This document shows, one piece after another, positions 47,462-55,779 of a DNA stretch of 64,000 nucleotides. The stretch is taken from the NCBI RefSeq assembly GCF_003347665.1, contig NZ_QDGA01000008.1, forward strand, positions 63,747-127,746, given 5' to 3'. Position 1 is the first letter of the stretch, and each line of letters starts with the position of its first letter. The translations under genes and the position numbers were made by a program. The stretch comes from Microvirga calopogonii. Lineage in GTDB: Bacteria > Pseudomonadota > Alphaproteobacteria > Rhizobiales > Beijerinckiaceae. Below the pieces are notes generated by a model that saw nothing but the letters and a program-made list of their open reading frames with translations, was not told the DNA's origin and searched no databases.

Positions 47462-49321
47462 TCAGCCCTTGGCGGGGCTGGCCTTGCGGCTGAAGGTCTT
47501 GCGCAGGTTGTCCCAGAGCTCGATCTTCACGCCGTTGCGGCGCATGATGAAGCCCTGCTGGGTGACCGAGAGGAGGTTGTTCCAGGCCCAGTAGATCACG
47601 AGGCCGGCCGGGAACGAGCCGAGCATGAAGGTGAAGATCACCGGCATCCAGGAGAAGACCTGCTTCTGCACCGGGTCCGGCGGCTCCGGGTTCATCTTCA
47701 TCTGCAGCCACATGGTGAAGCCCATGATGATCGGCCAGACGCCGAGCATCAGGAAGTGGCCGATCACCGGCACGGCGCCCGGGTTGTAGGGCAGGAGGCC
47801 GAACAGGTTGAAGATCGAGGTCGGATCGGGTGCCGCGAGGTCGCGGATCCAGCCGAAGAACGGCGCATGGCGCATTTCGATGGTGACGAAGAGCACCTTG
47901 TAGAGCGCGAAGAACACCGGGATCTGGATCAGCACCGGCCAGCAACCGGCGACCGGGTTGATCTTCTCCTTGCGGTAGAGCTCCATCAGCGCCTGCTGCT
48001 GCTTCATCTTGTCGTCGGCATAGCGCTCGCGGATCGAGGCCATCTCCGGCTGCACCGCCTTCATCTTCGCCATGGACCGATAGGACTTGCTGGCGAGCGG
48101 GAAGAACAGGCCCTTCAGGATCACGGTCACGAGGAGGATCGCGATGCCGAAATTGCCGAACAGGCGGAAGAAGAAGTCCAGAACCTTAAAGAGCGGCTTG
48201 GTGATGAAGTAGAACCAGCCCCAATCGATCAGGAGATCGAAGTTCTTGATGTTCAGGGCGCTGTGATAGGCGTCGACGGTCGCGACTTCCTTGGCGCCGG
48301 CGAAGAGGCGCTGGGTCACTTCCGTGGTGGCGCCGGGCTGGAGCGTCTGGGACGCACCGGCCACGGTTGCCTGGTAGGTGCGATCCGCCGTCTGGCCCTG
48401 CTGCGACGTGAAGGAACCCTGGAAGGGCTGCGTCTGGTCGGGAATGACGGCCGCCGCCCAGTACTTGTCGGTGATGCCGAGGAAGCCGCCGGTAACCGAA
48501 TCCCAGATCTGGCCGACCGTGCTGCCGCCCGAGATCGGCTCCTTCTTGTCCAGGTTCGCGTAGGTGACTTCCTGGAGGCCGTTGTCGCCGAGCACGCCGA
48601 TCATGCCTTCGTGCAGCACGTAATAGCCGAGGGTCACGGGTTTTCCGTGGCGGGAGACGAGGCTGTAGGATTGCAGCGTCACGGGAGCCGAGCCCCGGTT
48701 CTCGACCGCATCCTTGACCGTGAACATGTACTTGTCGTCCACCGAGATCGTGCGGCGGAAGACCAGGCCCTGGTCGTTCTGCCAGGTCAGGGTCACGGGG
48801 CTGCCGGGAGTGAGCGAGGTCTTGTCGGCCGTCCAGACCGTGTTCTGGTTCGGCAGGCTGCCGGCCTGGGTGCCGATCCAGCCGAATTCCGCGTAATACG
48901 GGTTCTGGGTGCCGGTGGGCGACAGGAGCACGATGATCGGGCTCTTGGGGTCCACCGTCTCGCGGTAATGCTTGAGGGACACGTCGTCGACGCGACCGCC
49001 GCGCAGGTTGATCGAGCCGGAGATCGCCGGCGTGTCGATGGTGATGCGCGGCGAGGCGGCAAGCGCCGCCTCACGGGATTGAACGGTCGGGGCCGCCGGA
49101 GTGCTCGGGACGGTTCCCGGCACGGTCGGGGAGGCTCCGCCAGCCTGGCTCGGGCTCGCCGGCGGGTTCGGCGCCGTGGGGTTCACCTGCGTGGATTGCG
49201 CCTGCTGGGCGGCCTGCCGCTGCTTCTCGGCCTGAGGTGCCGCATAAAAGTATTGCCAGCCTAGCAAGATCGCCAGCGATAGCGCGATGGCGACGATGAG
49301 GTTTCTGTTGTCTTCACGCAT
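47462..49321 (-). CDS. yidC: membrane protein insertase YidC
   Basis: A 619-residue inner-membrane insertase. It begins with a signal-anchor ([19 protein letters not shown]), a Pro/Ala/Gln-rich linker and the large periplasmic domain to about residue 345. The conserved core follows with [41 protein letters not shown] and further helices. It overlaps rnpA by eight bases; yidD, often between them, is absent. The basic C-terminus ([14 protein letters not shown]) fits ribosome contact. Confidence 0.95.
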   Translation of the reverse strand: MREDNRNLIVAIALSLAILLGWQYFYAAPQAEKQRQAAQQAQSTQVNPTAPNPPASPSQAGGASPTVPGTVPSTPAAPTVQSREAALAASPRITIDTPAISGSINLRGGRVDDVSLKHYRETVDPKSPIIVLLSPTGTQNPYYAEFGWIGTQAGSLPNQNTVWTADKTSLTPGSPVTLTWQNDQGLVFRRTISVDDKYMFTVKDAVENRGSAPVTLQSYSLVSRHGKPVTLGYYVLHEGMIGVLGDNGLQEVTYANLDKKEPISGGSTVGQIWDSVTGGFLGITDKYWAAAVIPDQTQPFQGSFTSQQGQTADRTYQATVAGASQTLQPGATTEVTQRLFAGAKEVATVDAYHSALNIKNFDLLIDWGWFYFITKPLFKVLDFFFRLFGNFGIAILLVTVILKGLFFPLASKSYRSMAKMKAVQPEMASIRERYADDKMKQQQALMELYRKEKINPVAGCWPVLIQIPVFFALYKVLFVTIEMRHAPFFGWIRDLAAPDPTSIFNLFGLLPYNPGAVPVIGHFLMLGVWPIIMGFTMWLQMKMNPEPPDPVQKQVFSWMPVIFTFMLGSFPAGLVIYWAWNNLLSVTQQGFIMRRNGVKIELWDNLRKTFSRKASPAKG

Positions 49322-49748
49322 GGGAATGTCCGCGACGCTCGCCGTTGGTGGGAGGTGAGGAAGGGGGCCGACGCTCTGCTGGCGGTGCGCTTCTCGGCTT
49401 GGTGACCGTCCGCAGCGCGCGTCTCAGATCGTCGATGAGCAGATCGAAATCGGCGGAGAGGATATCGCGTCGTCCAATGATGACGACGTCCGCATCGATA
49501 TTCGCGTAATCCTGGACTGCCGCAGGAATGGCGGCCCGGAGCCGGCGCTTGATCCGGTTGCGTTCGGTGGCATGGCCGACACGCTTCGTGACCGTGAGGC
49601 CGAAGCGCAGGCCGAGGCCGGAGCCCTCGCGCAGCCGAGCCTGAACCGACATCCGCTCGGTATGAAAGCGGCGGCCAGAGGCCGCCGCGACGAAGTCAGG
49701 TCTTTTCGTCAGACGCCCGAGGCTTAGCTCTGCGCGAGGCTCGCGCAT
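49314..49748 (-). CDS. rnpA: ribonuclease P protein component
   Basis: A 144-residue basic protein that assists the catalytic RNA in trimming tRNA 5' ends. The family signature [15 protein letters not shown] (RNR motif) is near residue 62, preceded by [14 protein letters not shown] Pro/Arg-rich tail after residue 115 extends it beyond the core. It follows rpmH by 18 bases and overlaps yidC. Confidence 0.93.
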   Translation of the reverse strand: MREPRAELSLGRLTKRPDFVAAASGRRFHTERMSVQARLREGSGLGLRFGLTVTKRVGHATERNRIKRRLRAAIPAAVQDYANIDADVVIIGRRDILSADFDLLIDDLRRALRTVTKPRSAPPAERRPPSSPPTNGERRGHSHA

Positions 49749-49766
49749 CGGGCAATCCTAGGCTGC

Positions 49767-49901
49767 TTACGCCGAAAGGCGCTTGCGGCCATGGGCGCGG
49801 CGAGCGGCAATGACCTTGCGGCCACCCTTGGTCGCCATGCGCGCACGGAAGCCGTGGCGGCGCTTGCGAACCAGCTTGCTCGGTTGATACGTCCTCTTCA
49901 C
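49767..49901 (-). CDS. rpmH: 50S ribosomal protein L34
   Basis: A 44-residue ribosomal protein, too short for routine frame lists. It reads [20 protein letters not shown], then [20 protein letters not shown] and ends LSA, a complete L34. The start codon is GTG at 49901, with GGAG nine bases before it. It heads the conserved rpmH-rnpA-yidC unit. Confidence 0.97.
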   Translation of the reverse strand: MKRTYQPSKLVRKRRHGFRARMATKGGRKVIAARRAHGRKRLSA

Positions 49902-50030
49902 GGCACATCTCCGGTCGAATGGGGCAGCGGTGCTCGATGGCTCGCGCCCGTCTGGTTAAATGGGGGTTGCCCCCGAAACTGTCTCGAAAAAACGATCAGC
50001 GCCCCAGAAGAGCGCTGTCAGCTTGCGGGC

Positions 50031-50059
50031 TTATGAAGGAACGGAGGGGCAAAGTCAAC
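50031..50059 (-). promoter_or_regulatory. possible sigma70 promoter of rpmH
   Basis: On the minus strand GTTGAC, 17 bases, TCATAA; about 120 bases before the rpmH start. The -10 is imperfect, so this is tentative. Confidence 0.4.
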
Positions 50060-50181
50060 GCTGCTCTGGCCCTTATGCGGCAATCGGCCCGGCGATGACG
50101 CTTCACGCGCCAAAGTCCCGGCAAGCCCGTAGGCCCGCGCGCCGCCGGGCGCTAGATAGAGCCTGAAATCAGGGAGAAGTC

Positions 50182-50976
50182 GTGTTCGATCCGCAACGGA
50201 ACCCCCATAGCCCAAAGGGAGCGGGCCGTCTCCTGCGCATGCTGCCGCTCGGGCTTCTCGTTCTGGTCGTGGGAGCCGTCTTCGCATCGGGCCTCCACCG
50301 ATCCTTCACCTTCGAGACCTTCATGCACTATCAAGCCTGGCTGCAGGACCATGTCGCCGCCCATCGCCTGGCCATGCTCGGGTTGTTCGGTGCGATCTAC
50401 GTGGCGGCGGTCACCCTTTCCCTGCCGGTTTCCGCTCTGCTGACGACCCTCGGCGGCTATCTGTTCGGCTGGGCGGTGGGCGGGCTTGCGGCCTCCGTGG
50501 CGGCCACCCTGGGCGCGACTGGCCTCTTTCTGATTGCCCGGACGTCCCTGGGAGGACCTCTCCTGCAGGGCGCGGGCTTTCGGATCCAGGCCCTCGCGGC
50601 GGGCTTTCGAAGGCAGGCTTTCTTCTATCTTCTTTCCCTGCGCCTCATTCCCGCAGTGCCTTTCTGGCTGACGAATCTCGCCGCGGCCTTCTTCGGCATG
50701 CCCGCGAGAACCTTCGTGCTGGCGACCCAATTGGGCATCCTGCCGGTATCTTTCGCTTTCGCCTTCGCCGGCTCGGGCCTCGACGAGGCGTTGTCCCTGC
50801 ACGGGAAACTCCTGGCCGATTGCGTGGCGGCCGGTCGAAGCGATTGCACGGTGGACTTCGATCCCCGGAGCCTGTTGACGCCGGAGCTCCTGATCGCTCT
50901 AGCTATATTGGGAGTTCTGGCACTGGTGCCGGTCGCGCTGAAGAACCGGCGCAGGCGCATCGCCGACGAGAGTTGA
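50182..50976 (+). CDS. TVP38/TMEM64 family membrane protein
   Basis: A 264-residue DedA-like (SNARE-associated) membrane protein. The core signature GGYLFGWAVGGLAASVAATLG near residue 93 and FYLLSLRLIPAVPFWLTNLA near residue 150 are characteristic; hydrophobic segments span residues 18-37 and the C-terminus (LLIALAILGVLALVPVAL). GTG 50182 is preceded by GGGAGAAG. Relatives act as lipid scramblases or transporters; the substrate here is unknown. It is upstream of a histidine kinase gene but 187 bases apart. Confidence 0.88.
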   Translation: MFDPQRNPHSPKGAGRLLRMLPLGLLVLVVGAVFASGLHRSFTFETFMHYQAWLQDHVAAHRLAMLGLFGAIYVAAVTLSLPVSALLTTLGGYLFGWAVGGLAASVAATLGATGLFLIARTSLGGPLLQGAGFRIQALAAGFRRQAFFYLLSLRLIPAVPFWLTNLAAAFFGMPARTFVLATQLGILPVSFAFAFAGSGLDEALSLHGKLLADCVAAGRSDCTVDFDPRSLLTPELLIALAILGVLALVPVALKNRRRRIADES

Positions 50977-51163
50977 TGGTCGAGCAGGCAGGAATGAGGG
51001 CATCGGACCCGGAGGTGAACCACGCTTTCGGGGTTGCTCCATTCCTGTCACCCGTTATTCATCCCCATGTTGGGGGTGGCGGTGGCGTTTCTCGAATCGT
51101 CGGCCCACAATTCATGACCGCGGCGACCGGCCTTCAGGGTCCGCCGCCTGGAATGAAACGGGA

Positions 51164-52600
51164 ATGAGCCGCGAGCCGACCACTCTCACAGGACGCATCC
51201 TGAGCCAGTTCGGGCTCTCCGCGCGCCTGCTCCTGCTGACCGTGCTCTTCGTGATGATCGCGGAAGTGCTCATCTATGTGCCCTCCGTGGCCAATTTCCG
51301 GCTGACTTGGCTGAACGACCGTCTGGCGGCGGCACAGATCGCCGCCATGGTTCTCGATGCCGCGCCCGAGGAAACCCTGTCGGAGGAACTGGAGCTGCGC
51401 CTCCTGCACGGGGTCGGCGCCAAGGCCATCGCCCTGAAGGGGGGCGGGCGGCGAAGCCTGCTGGCCTCGGGCGACATGCCGCCCGAAGTGAGCAAGACGG
51501 TCGATCTACGCGACACCAATTGGGTGACCCTGGTGCAGGACGCATTCTCCGTCCTCTTCAATCCGGCGGACAAGCCGATTCGCGTCATCGGAGCCGGCAT
51601 GGGGGTGGAGTTCGTCGAGATGATCCTCGATCAGGCGCCCCTGCGCCATGCCATGATCAGGTTCTCGCGCAACATCCTGTTCCTGTCCCTGTTCATCTCC
51701 GGCATTACGGCGTTTCTCGTCTACCTCGCCCTGCAATGGGTGATCGTGCGTCCCGTGCGGCGGCTCACCGGTAACATCGCGGAATTCTCCAGCAATCCGG
51801 AGGATGCGTCACGGGTCATCCAGCCGACCGCCCGCGTCGACGAGATCGGTCTGGCCGAACAGGCGCTCGCCCGCATGGAGACGACGCTCGCCGACGAGCT
51901 GCGCCAGAAGCGCCGCCTGGCCCAGCTGGGGCTGGCGGTCAGCAAGATCAATCACGAGCTGCGCAACATGCTCACCACGGCGCAGCTCCTCACGGATCGT
52001 CTGGACAACGTGAGCGACGAGAGCGTCCAACGCATCGCCCCCAGGCTCGTCAACACCCTCGACCGGGCCATCGCCTTCTGCGAGACCACCCTGGCCTATG
52101 GCCGCGCCACGGAACCCCTGCCGCAGCGGCGTCTGACTCCCCTGGCGCCCCTGATCGCGGAACTGTCGAACCTCACGGACCTCGCGCCGGAGGTCGGCAT
52201 CGCCTTCGACGCCAAGGTGCCCGATGACCTGATGGTCGATGCCGACCCGGACCAGCTCTCCCGGGTTCTGGTGAACGTGGTCCGCAATGCGGTCCAGGCC
52301 CTGAGCCAGACCGGATCGCCCGAGGGACGGCCCCGGATCGACGTGTCGGCTTCCCGAGAGGGCAGCACAGTGTGCATCCTCATCCAAGACAATGGCCCGG
52401 GCATTCCCGACCGGGCGAAGGCGACCCTGTTCACGCCCTTCCAGGGCTCGGCCCAGAAGGGGGGCACCGGCCTGGGGCTTCCCATCGCGGCGGAACTCGT
52501 TCAGCTCCACGGCGGGACGATCATGCTCGACGAGAGCCGCGGCAGGACTTGCTTCAAGATCTCGATTCCGGATCGGCCATCCTCGTCGGGATCAAACTGA
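51164..52600 (+). CDS. sensor histidine kinase
   Basis: A 478-residue membrane kinase. Helix 1 (LLLLTVLFVMIAEVLIYV, near residue 23) and helix 2 (ILFLSLFISGITAFLVYLAL, near residue 170) bracket a periplasmic sensor of about 130 residues; a HAMP domain (VRPVRRLTGNIAEF) follows. The phosphoacceptor is in KINHELRNML near residue 265. The ATPase has an N box (NVVRNAVQAL), G1 (DNGPGIP) and G2 (GGTGLGLPIA). No response regulator is adjacent, so it is an orphan; two single-domain regulators lie about 8 and 9 kb away. Confidence 0.92.
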   Translation: MSREPTTLTGRILSQFGLSARLLLLTVLFVMIAEVLIYVPSVANFRLTWLNDRLAAAQIAAMVLDAAPEETLSEELELRLLHGVGAKAIALKGGGRRSLLASGDMPPEVSKTVDLRDTNWVTLVQDAFSVLFNPADKPIRVIGAGMGVEFVEMILDQAPLRHAMIRFSRNILFLSLFISGITAFLVYLALQWVIVRPVRRLTGNIAEFSSNPEDASRVIQPTARVDEIGLAEQALARMETTLADELRQKRRLAQLGLAVSKINHELRNMLTTAQLLTDRLDNVSDESVQRIAPRLVNTLDRAIAFCETTLAYGRATEPLPQRRLTPLAPLIAELSNLTDLAPEVGIAFDAKVPDDLMVDADPDQLSRVLVNVVRNAVQALSQTGSPEGRPRIDVSASREGSTVCILIQDNGPGIPDRAKATLFTPFQGSAQKGGTGLGLPIAAELVQLHGGTIMLDESRGRTCFKISIPDRPSSSGSN

Positions 52601-52630
52601 AGCTTTCCGCACATCTTCTGCACGAAGAGG

Positions 52631-52659
52631 CTTGCCAAGCGGATCAGATGCCTCTATGT
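52631..52659 (+). promoter_or_regulatory. sigma70 promoter of tRNA-Arg
   Basis: CTTGCC (52631-52636), 17 bases, CTATGT (52654-52659), close to the rhizobial consensus, about 45 bases before the tRNA. Confidence 0.6.
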
Positions 52660-52705
52660 CAGCGGCCTCGGCGAACGTTGCTCCCCGCAACAACCGGCCG
52701 ACAAT

Positions 52706-52782
52706 GCGCCCGTAGCTCAGCTGGATAGAGCACCAGACTACGAATCTGGGGGTCAGAGGTTCGAATCCTTTCGGGCGCGCCA
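52706..52782 (+). tRNA. tRNA-Arg (anticodon ACG)
   Basis: A 77-base cloverleaf: acceptor GCGCCCG/CGGGCGC, D arm GCTC...GAGC, anticodon stem CCAGA/TCTGG around CTACGAA with ACG at its centre, T loop TTCGAAT, discriminator G and an encoded CCA. ACG would be read as ICG after A34 deamination. Confidence 0.97.
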
Positions 52783-53095
52783 TTTTCCTCTCTACAATCG
52801 ACGAAGACGAGAGTTCGATGCTCGGTTCCTGAGTGTCTGAATGCTTTCGCGCTCCCCGCGTCATCGCCAGCCTGACGCCGGCCATCCACCTCTTTATGCC
52901 AACTCTCCGCCCTCATCTGAGGAGGCGCGTAGCGCCGTCTCGAAGGAGGATCCAGTGCACTCCGAAATATCCTTCGAGACGCAGCTTCGCCGCTCCTCAG
53001 GATGAGGGGGAGGGTGTTTCGTGAGAGCCTCGATCCCGACTCCGGGATCGGCGTCAGCACGAGACCCCTTGAGCGTCATCCAGGCCTTGAGGGTT
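52783..53095. other. gap after tRNA-Arg with one family D repeat
   Basis: About 313 bases without a gene. It contains the repeat at 52911-53007. No second tRNA and no integrase or attachment-site duplication of the tRNA 3' end was seen here. Confidence 0.6.
52911..53007. repeat. intergenic hairpin repeat, family D
   Basis: CCTCATCTGAGGAGGCGC...GTCTCGAAGGAGGATCC and TCCTTCGAGACG...CGCTCCTCAGGATGAGG; same design as the copy at 28415. Confidence 0.8.
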
Positions 53096-53263
53096 CTAAA
53101 CCTCGGCCGCCGGAGTTATGCCGAGGTCATTGAGCTTGGCTCGAACCTCCGTGACCGACCGTTTCAGCTTCAGGCTGATCACCGAGACCGGGGCTCCTTC
53201 CCGAGCGAGGGACAGAAGGGCTTGGACGGCCTCGTAACTCCAATGGTCTCCGGCGGGATTCAT
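53096..53263 (-). CDS. small HTH-like protein
   Basis: A 55-residue protein with a single likely helix-turn-helix: WSYEAVQALLSLAREG, then APVSVISLKLKRSVTEVRAK. The trp-start and spacing resemble Myb/GcrA-like or sigma-region-4-like helical folds, so DNA binding is possible. AAGGGAG stands before the ATG at 53263. A GGAAC-N16-GGTT site about 90 bases upstream could place it in the stress regulon. No family name is claimed. Confidence 0.72.
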   Translation of the reverse strand: MNPAGDHWSYEAVQALLSLAREGAPVSVISLKLKRSVTEVRAKLNDLGITPAAEV

Positions 53264-53352
53264 GGTGTGCTTCTCCCTTTGAACGAAGCGCAAGCGTCCG
53301 TCGCAAGTGCGGCGAGATGATGAAATGGCGGTTTGGGAAACGCTTCCGCCGC

Positions 53353-53377
53353 AACCTTAGCCGAGGATGCGCGTTCC
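53353..53377 (-). promoter_or_regulatory. possible EcfG-type promoter (weak -10)
   Basis: On the minus strand GGAAC, 16 bases, GGTT, where the consensus has CGTT. It points to the 55-residue gene. Confidence 0.35.
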
Positions 53378-53409
53378 TTGTGGAGGCAACGCACACCAAG
53401 GACCGCAAC

Positions 53410-53679
53410 ATGAGCATTCTCTGGACCATCATCATCGGCTTCGTGGCAGGTATAATCGCTAAATGGATCATGCCCGGACGGAACGAACCCTCCGGCTTCA
53501 TCATGACGACCATCCTCGGCATCGTCGGTGCCGTGGTCGCCACCTATCTCGGGCAGGCACTGGGCTGGTACCGGGCCGACGAGGGCGCCGGCTTCATCGG
53601 TGCCATCGTGGGCGCCATCATCGTGCTCTTCATCTATGGCCTGATCGTCGGACGCCGCTCGTCGACGTCGTCGTACTGA
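53410..53679 (+). CDS. GlsB/YeaQ/YmgE family stress-response membrane protein
   Basis: An 89-residue protein with three hydrophobic helices. WTIIIGFVAGIIAKWIMPG at the N-terminus, GFIMTTILGIVGAVVATYLG and GFIGAIVGAIIVLFIYGLIV are the family repeats with Gly-rich faces. Such proteins are induced by general stress in many bacteria. It faces the 55-residue gene and is followed by a hairpin at 53807. Confidence 0.92.
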   Translation: MSILWTIIIGFVAGIIAKWIMPGRNEPSGFIMTTILGIVGAVVATYLGQALGWYRADEGAGFIGAIVGAIIVLFIYGLIVGRRSSTSSY

Positions 53680-53700
53680 TCGGTTCCAGGATCGAGATCA

Positions 53701-53804
53701 AAGCATCGGACGTGAATTCGAATGCACGTCCGATGCTTTAGTTTTTGTTCTTCGCATCTATTCACGCAAAACCGGTTCCCACTTTTGCGTTCGACGCTCT
53801 AACG
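53701..53804. repeat. intergenic hairpin repeat, family B (two-part)
   Basis: First part is a perfect 14-bp inverted repeat, AAGCATCGGACGTG / CACGTCCGATGCTT; second part CGCAAAACCGG...TTTTGCG, ending CGACGCTCTA. Same two-part type as 10615. Confidence 0.8.
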
Positions 53805-53806
53805 CC

Positions 53807-53833
53807 AAGGGCCACAGCGAGACTGTGGCCCTT
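53807..53833 (+). terminator. terminator-like hairpin after the GlsB-type gene
   Basis: Perfect 11-bp stem AAGGGCCACAG / CTGTGGCCCTT with loop CGAGA, followed by only CTTG; strong stem but weak T-tract. Confidence 0.5.
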
Positions 53834-53882
53834 CTTGCATGACGAGATCCCGAAAGCGGTGTCCGCTTCCGGGTCTGATGTT

Positions 53883-54119
53883 TTAGCCGTGATGAGCGAT
53901 GCGGTCCTGATCGTGCGAGCCCATGAGGGCCGCCTTGACGGGGCAATTGCCCACATAGCCGCGCCAGGCGAGATAGGAGCCGCCTGCAAGCGCGAGGATG
54001 TTCAGGAGGGGGTTGGGGCGCGGTTTGGCGGCGGCCGCCGCAAGGCCGAGGCCGGCCAGCATATAGGCCCCACGCTCGACCGTGCTGAGGTTGGGCTCTC
54101 CGTCCATCATGTTCGACAC
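53883..54119 (-). CDS. DUF2892-type (YgaP-like) inner membrane protein
   Basis: A 78-residue membrane protein. NLSTVERGAYMLAGLGLAAA near the start and LALAGGSYLAWRGYVGNCPV near residue 50 match the DUF2892 pattern (N-x-ER ... G-x-tG-x-CP). GTG 54119 with GGAGAA before it was chosen; an ATG three codons later is possible. An EcfG-type promoter site lies 30 bases upstream. Divergent from the second DUF892 gene. Confidence 0.85.
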   Translation of the reverse strand: MSNMMDGEPNLSTVERGAYMLAGLGLAAAAAKPRPNPLLNILALAGGSYLAWRGYVGNCPVKAALMGSHDQDRIAHHG

Positions 54120-54147
54120 GTCGGTTCTCCTTGATTGATCTTGGCCG

Positions 54148-54173
54148 AACGCGACGCGAAGCCGTGTTGTTCC
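54148..54173 (-). promoter_or_regulatory. EcfG-type general stress promoter of the DUF2892 gene
   Basis: On the minus strand GGAAC (54173-54169), 17 bases, CGTT (54151-54148), 29 bases before the GTG start. Confidence 0.6.
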
Positions 54174-54200
54174 TCGCAAAACAAGAGCTGCGAAACGGCA

Positions 54201-54225
54201 GGAACCCCGAAGCTTGACCTTCGTT
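54201..54225 (+). promoter_or_regulatory. EcfG-type general stress promoter of the second DUF892 gene
   Basis: GGAAC (54201-54205), 16 bases, CGTT (54222-54225), 31 bases before the start codon; exact consensus. Confidence 0.68.
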
Positions 54226-54255
54226 GAGTCCACGCCCAACGAAGGAGTTATCACG

Positions 54256-54750
54256 ATGGCAGCCAAGGAAAAGACCCTGAACGACCTGTTCCTTCATACC
54301 CTGAAGGACGTCTACTATGCCGAGAAGCAGATCCTGAAGGCTCTGCCGCGGATGGCGAAGAACGCCGATTCGGAAGAGCTGAAGCAGGCCTTCGAGACCC
54401 ATCGCGAAGAAACCGAAGGCCAGATCGAGCGTCTGGAGAAGGTGTTCGAGATGCTCGGCAAGCCGGCTCGCGGCGTGCAGTGCGAAGCCATCAACGGCAT
54501 CATCGAGGAAGGCAAGGAAGTCATGGAGGACTTCGCCGACAGCGAGGCTCTCGATGCCGGCATCCTGGCCGCCGCGCAGGCCGTCGAGCATTACGAGATC
54601 ACCCGCTACGGCTCTCTGAAGACCTGGGCCGGCGAGCTGGGCCTGAACGACGCAATGAAGCTTCTCGACCAGAACCTCGAAGAGGAGAAGAAGACCGACA
54701 AGCTGCTGACCCAGCTTGCCGAGGCGCGCGTGAACATCAAGGCCGCCTAA
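54256..54750 (+). CDS. DUF892 (YciE/YciF-like) ferritin-fold stress protein, second copy
   Basis: A 164-residue paralogue of the protein at 41288, with LNDLFLHTLKDVYYAEKQ and AAQAVEHYEITRYGSLKTWA in the same places and a strongly charged C-terminal helix (LEEEKKTDKLLTQLAEARV). GAAGGAG stands before the ATG. EcfG-type promoters at both paralogues point to shared control by general stress. Divergent from the DUF2892 gene. Confidence 0.92.
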   Translation: MAAKEKTLNDLFLHTLKDVYYAEKQILKALPRMAKNADSEELKQAFETHREETEGQIERLEKVFEMLGKPARGVQCEAINGIIEEGKEVMEDFADSEALDAGILAAAQAVEHYEITRYGSLKTWAGELGLNDAMKLLDQNLEEEKKTDKLLTQLAEARVNIKAA

Positions 54751-54815
54751 GTCGCACTTTCAAAAGGAGGCCTCGCGCTCGCGCAGCGCTAGGCCTTCCT
54801 GTTGGAGGCACAGCC

Positions 54816-55064
54816 TCAATGCCGATGAGCCGGATCCGGTGCGACCTTCGTGTCCAGGGTCAGGCGCATGGATCCCGACGGCGTGATCTCGAGCGAGGCT
54901 CTCATCGTGTCGGGGTATTCCACCAGATGCAGGAAGGCCAGAAGCCTCAGGCGCACGATGGCGGGAAATTGCTCCAGGCAATGCACCATGTTCCGGGACG
55001 CGCGATCGATCAGCTCGTCCTGGACGATGCAGGCGAGGGGAGGATTCTCTTCAGGCAGCGACAT
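54816..55064 (-). CDS. small uncharacterised protein following luxI
   Basis: An 82-residue protein of unknown function. It begins SLPEENPPLACIVQDELIDR and has a likely helical middle (MVHCLEQFPAIVRLRLLAFL) and a His-rich end. The ATG at 55064 overlaps the end of luxI by 14 bases, so it is translated from the luxI message. Small genes placed after luxI occur in other alphaproteobacteria, sometimes affecting signal production. No motif supports a function here. Confidence 0.7.
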   Translation of the reverse strand: MSLPEENPPLACIVQDELIDRASRNMVHCLEQFPAIVRLRLLAFLHLVEYPDTMRASLEITPSGSMRLTLDTKVAPDPAHRH

Positions 55065-55692
55065 GCGGCACCCGTTCCAGGACAGGGGACATCTGGGCAT
55101 CGCGGACGAGCATCGAGCCGCGCAATCCGGCGAGGCGGACAACCTTCTCCAGGCTCTCCCGAGAAATCGTGATCGCCGCCGCGATGCAGGGCTGGCCTTC
55201 GATCATGGTCGGAAGGCCGAGGGGCTTCACCTTGAAGCCGGCCTGCTGCCAGCGGGGCAGCCACCACATCTCGACCACCGCCGTGAGCTCCGTGATGCCT
55301 TCCTCCAGGCAGAACTGCTGCACGGCCGCGAGAAGGCGGCAATCCGTTCGTCCCATGCGCCGTTCCTTGACGACGAAGTATCGCGTCCACTCGAAGATGT
55401 GGTCGGCCCGGGGAAGGCCCCGTTGCGCCATGTGGCCGAAGACCTCGCTCAGCATGTGGGGCAGAGCGGTCGGGTAGAGCCTCTGCCCCCCTACCACCCG
55501 GTCCTGGTCGATGGCGAGGAGGTAGACCGCGTTGCCGTTGTCGTAGACATCGATCTCGCGTCCATCGGGGCGGTGCAGGTCGCGCCATCCACGCTCCTTG
55601 ACGAAGACCTCATGCCGGAGGCGGAAGTATTCTTCCAATCTTCCATGGTATAAATGCTCGTTTTCCTTGGAAATCACATGAATTTTCGTCAT
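55051..55692 (-). CDS. luxI: acyl-homoserine-lactone synthase (LuxI family)
   Basis: A 213-residue autoinducer synthase that makes an N-acyl-homoserine lactone from SAM and an acyl donor. The invariant residues are visible: R-x3-F in LRHEVFVKERGW (Arg, Phe, Trp), D-x-YD in REIDVYDN, GGQRLYPT (Arg) and FEWTRYFV (Glu, Arg). ATG 55692 is the usual start; a TTG nine codons upstream lies inside a hairpin. The ribosome-binding GGGGGAA is buried in a 9-bp inverted repeat. It follows luxR on the same strand with an 87-base gap. Acyl chain type cannot be predicted. Confidence 0.94.
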   Translation of the reverse strand: MTKIHVISKENEHLYHGRLEEYFRLRHEVFVKERGWRDLHRPDGREIDVYDNGNAVYLLAIDQDRVVGGQRLYPTALPHMLSEVFGHMAQRGLPRADHIFEWTRYFVVKERRMGRTDCRLLAAVQQFCLEEGITELTAVVEMWWLPRWQQAGFKVKPLGLPTMIEGQPCIAAAITISRESLEKVVRLAGLRGSMLVRDAQMSPVLERVPHVAA

Positions 55693-55701
55693 CGGATGCC
55701 G

Positions 55702-55726
55702 TTCCCCCTTATTTATCAAGGGGGAA
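55702..55726 (-). promoter_or_regulatory. inverted repeat sequestering the luxI ribosome-binding site
   Basis: TTCCCCCTT and AAGGGGGAA are perfect nine-base arms around a seven-base loop. In the luxI mRNA the second arm is the Shine-Dalgarno sequence, 10-11 bases before ATG, so the hairpin would hide it. It could also be a dyad operator. Confidence 0.6.
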
Positions 55727-55779
55727 TTCTTCCCGCGTTCGACTGAAGAAAGATATTGTAGGAAATTACAGGTGAGGCT

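Noticed and set aside
50800-51160. GCATCGGACCCGGAGG-like segment near 51000 as a further family B repeat
   Set aside because: Only the first arm resembles the family; the second arm is too diverged to call.
52706-53095. tRNA-Arg as an integration site for the 53-64 kb accessory region
   Set aside because: tRNA genes are common targets, but I saw no integrase and no repeated tRNA 3' end in the window.
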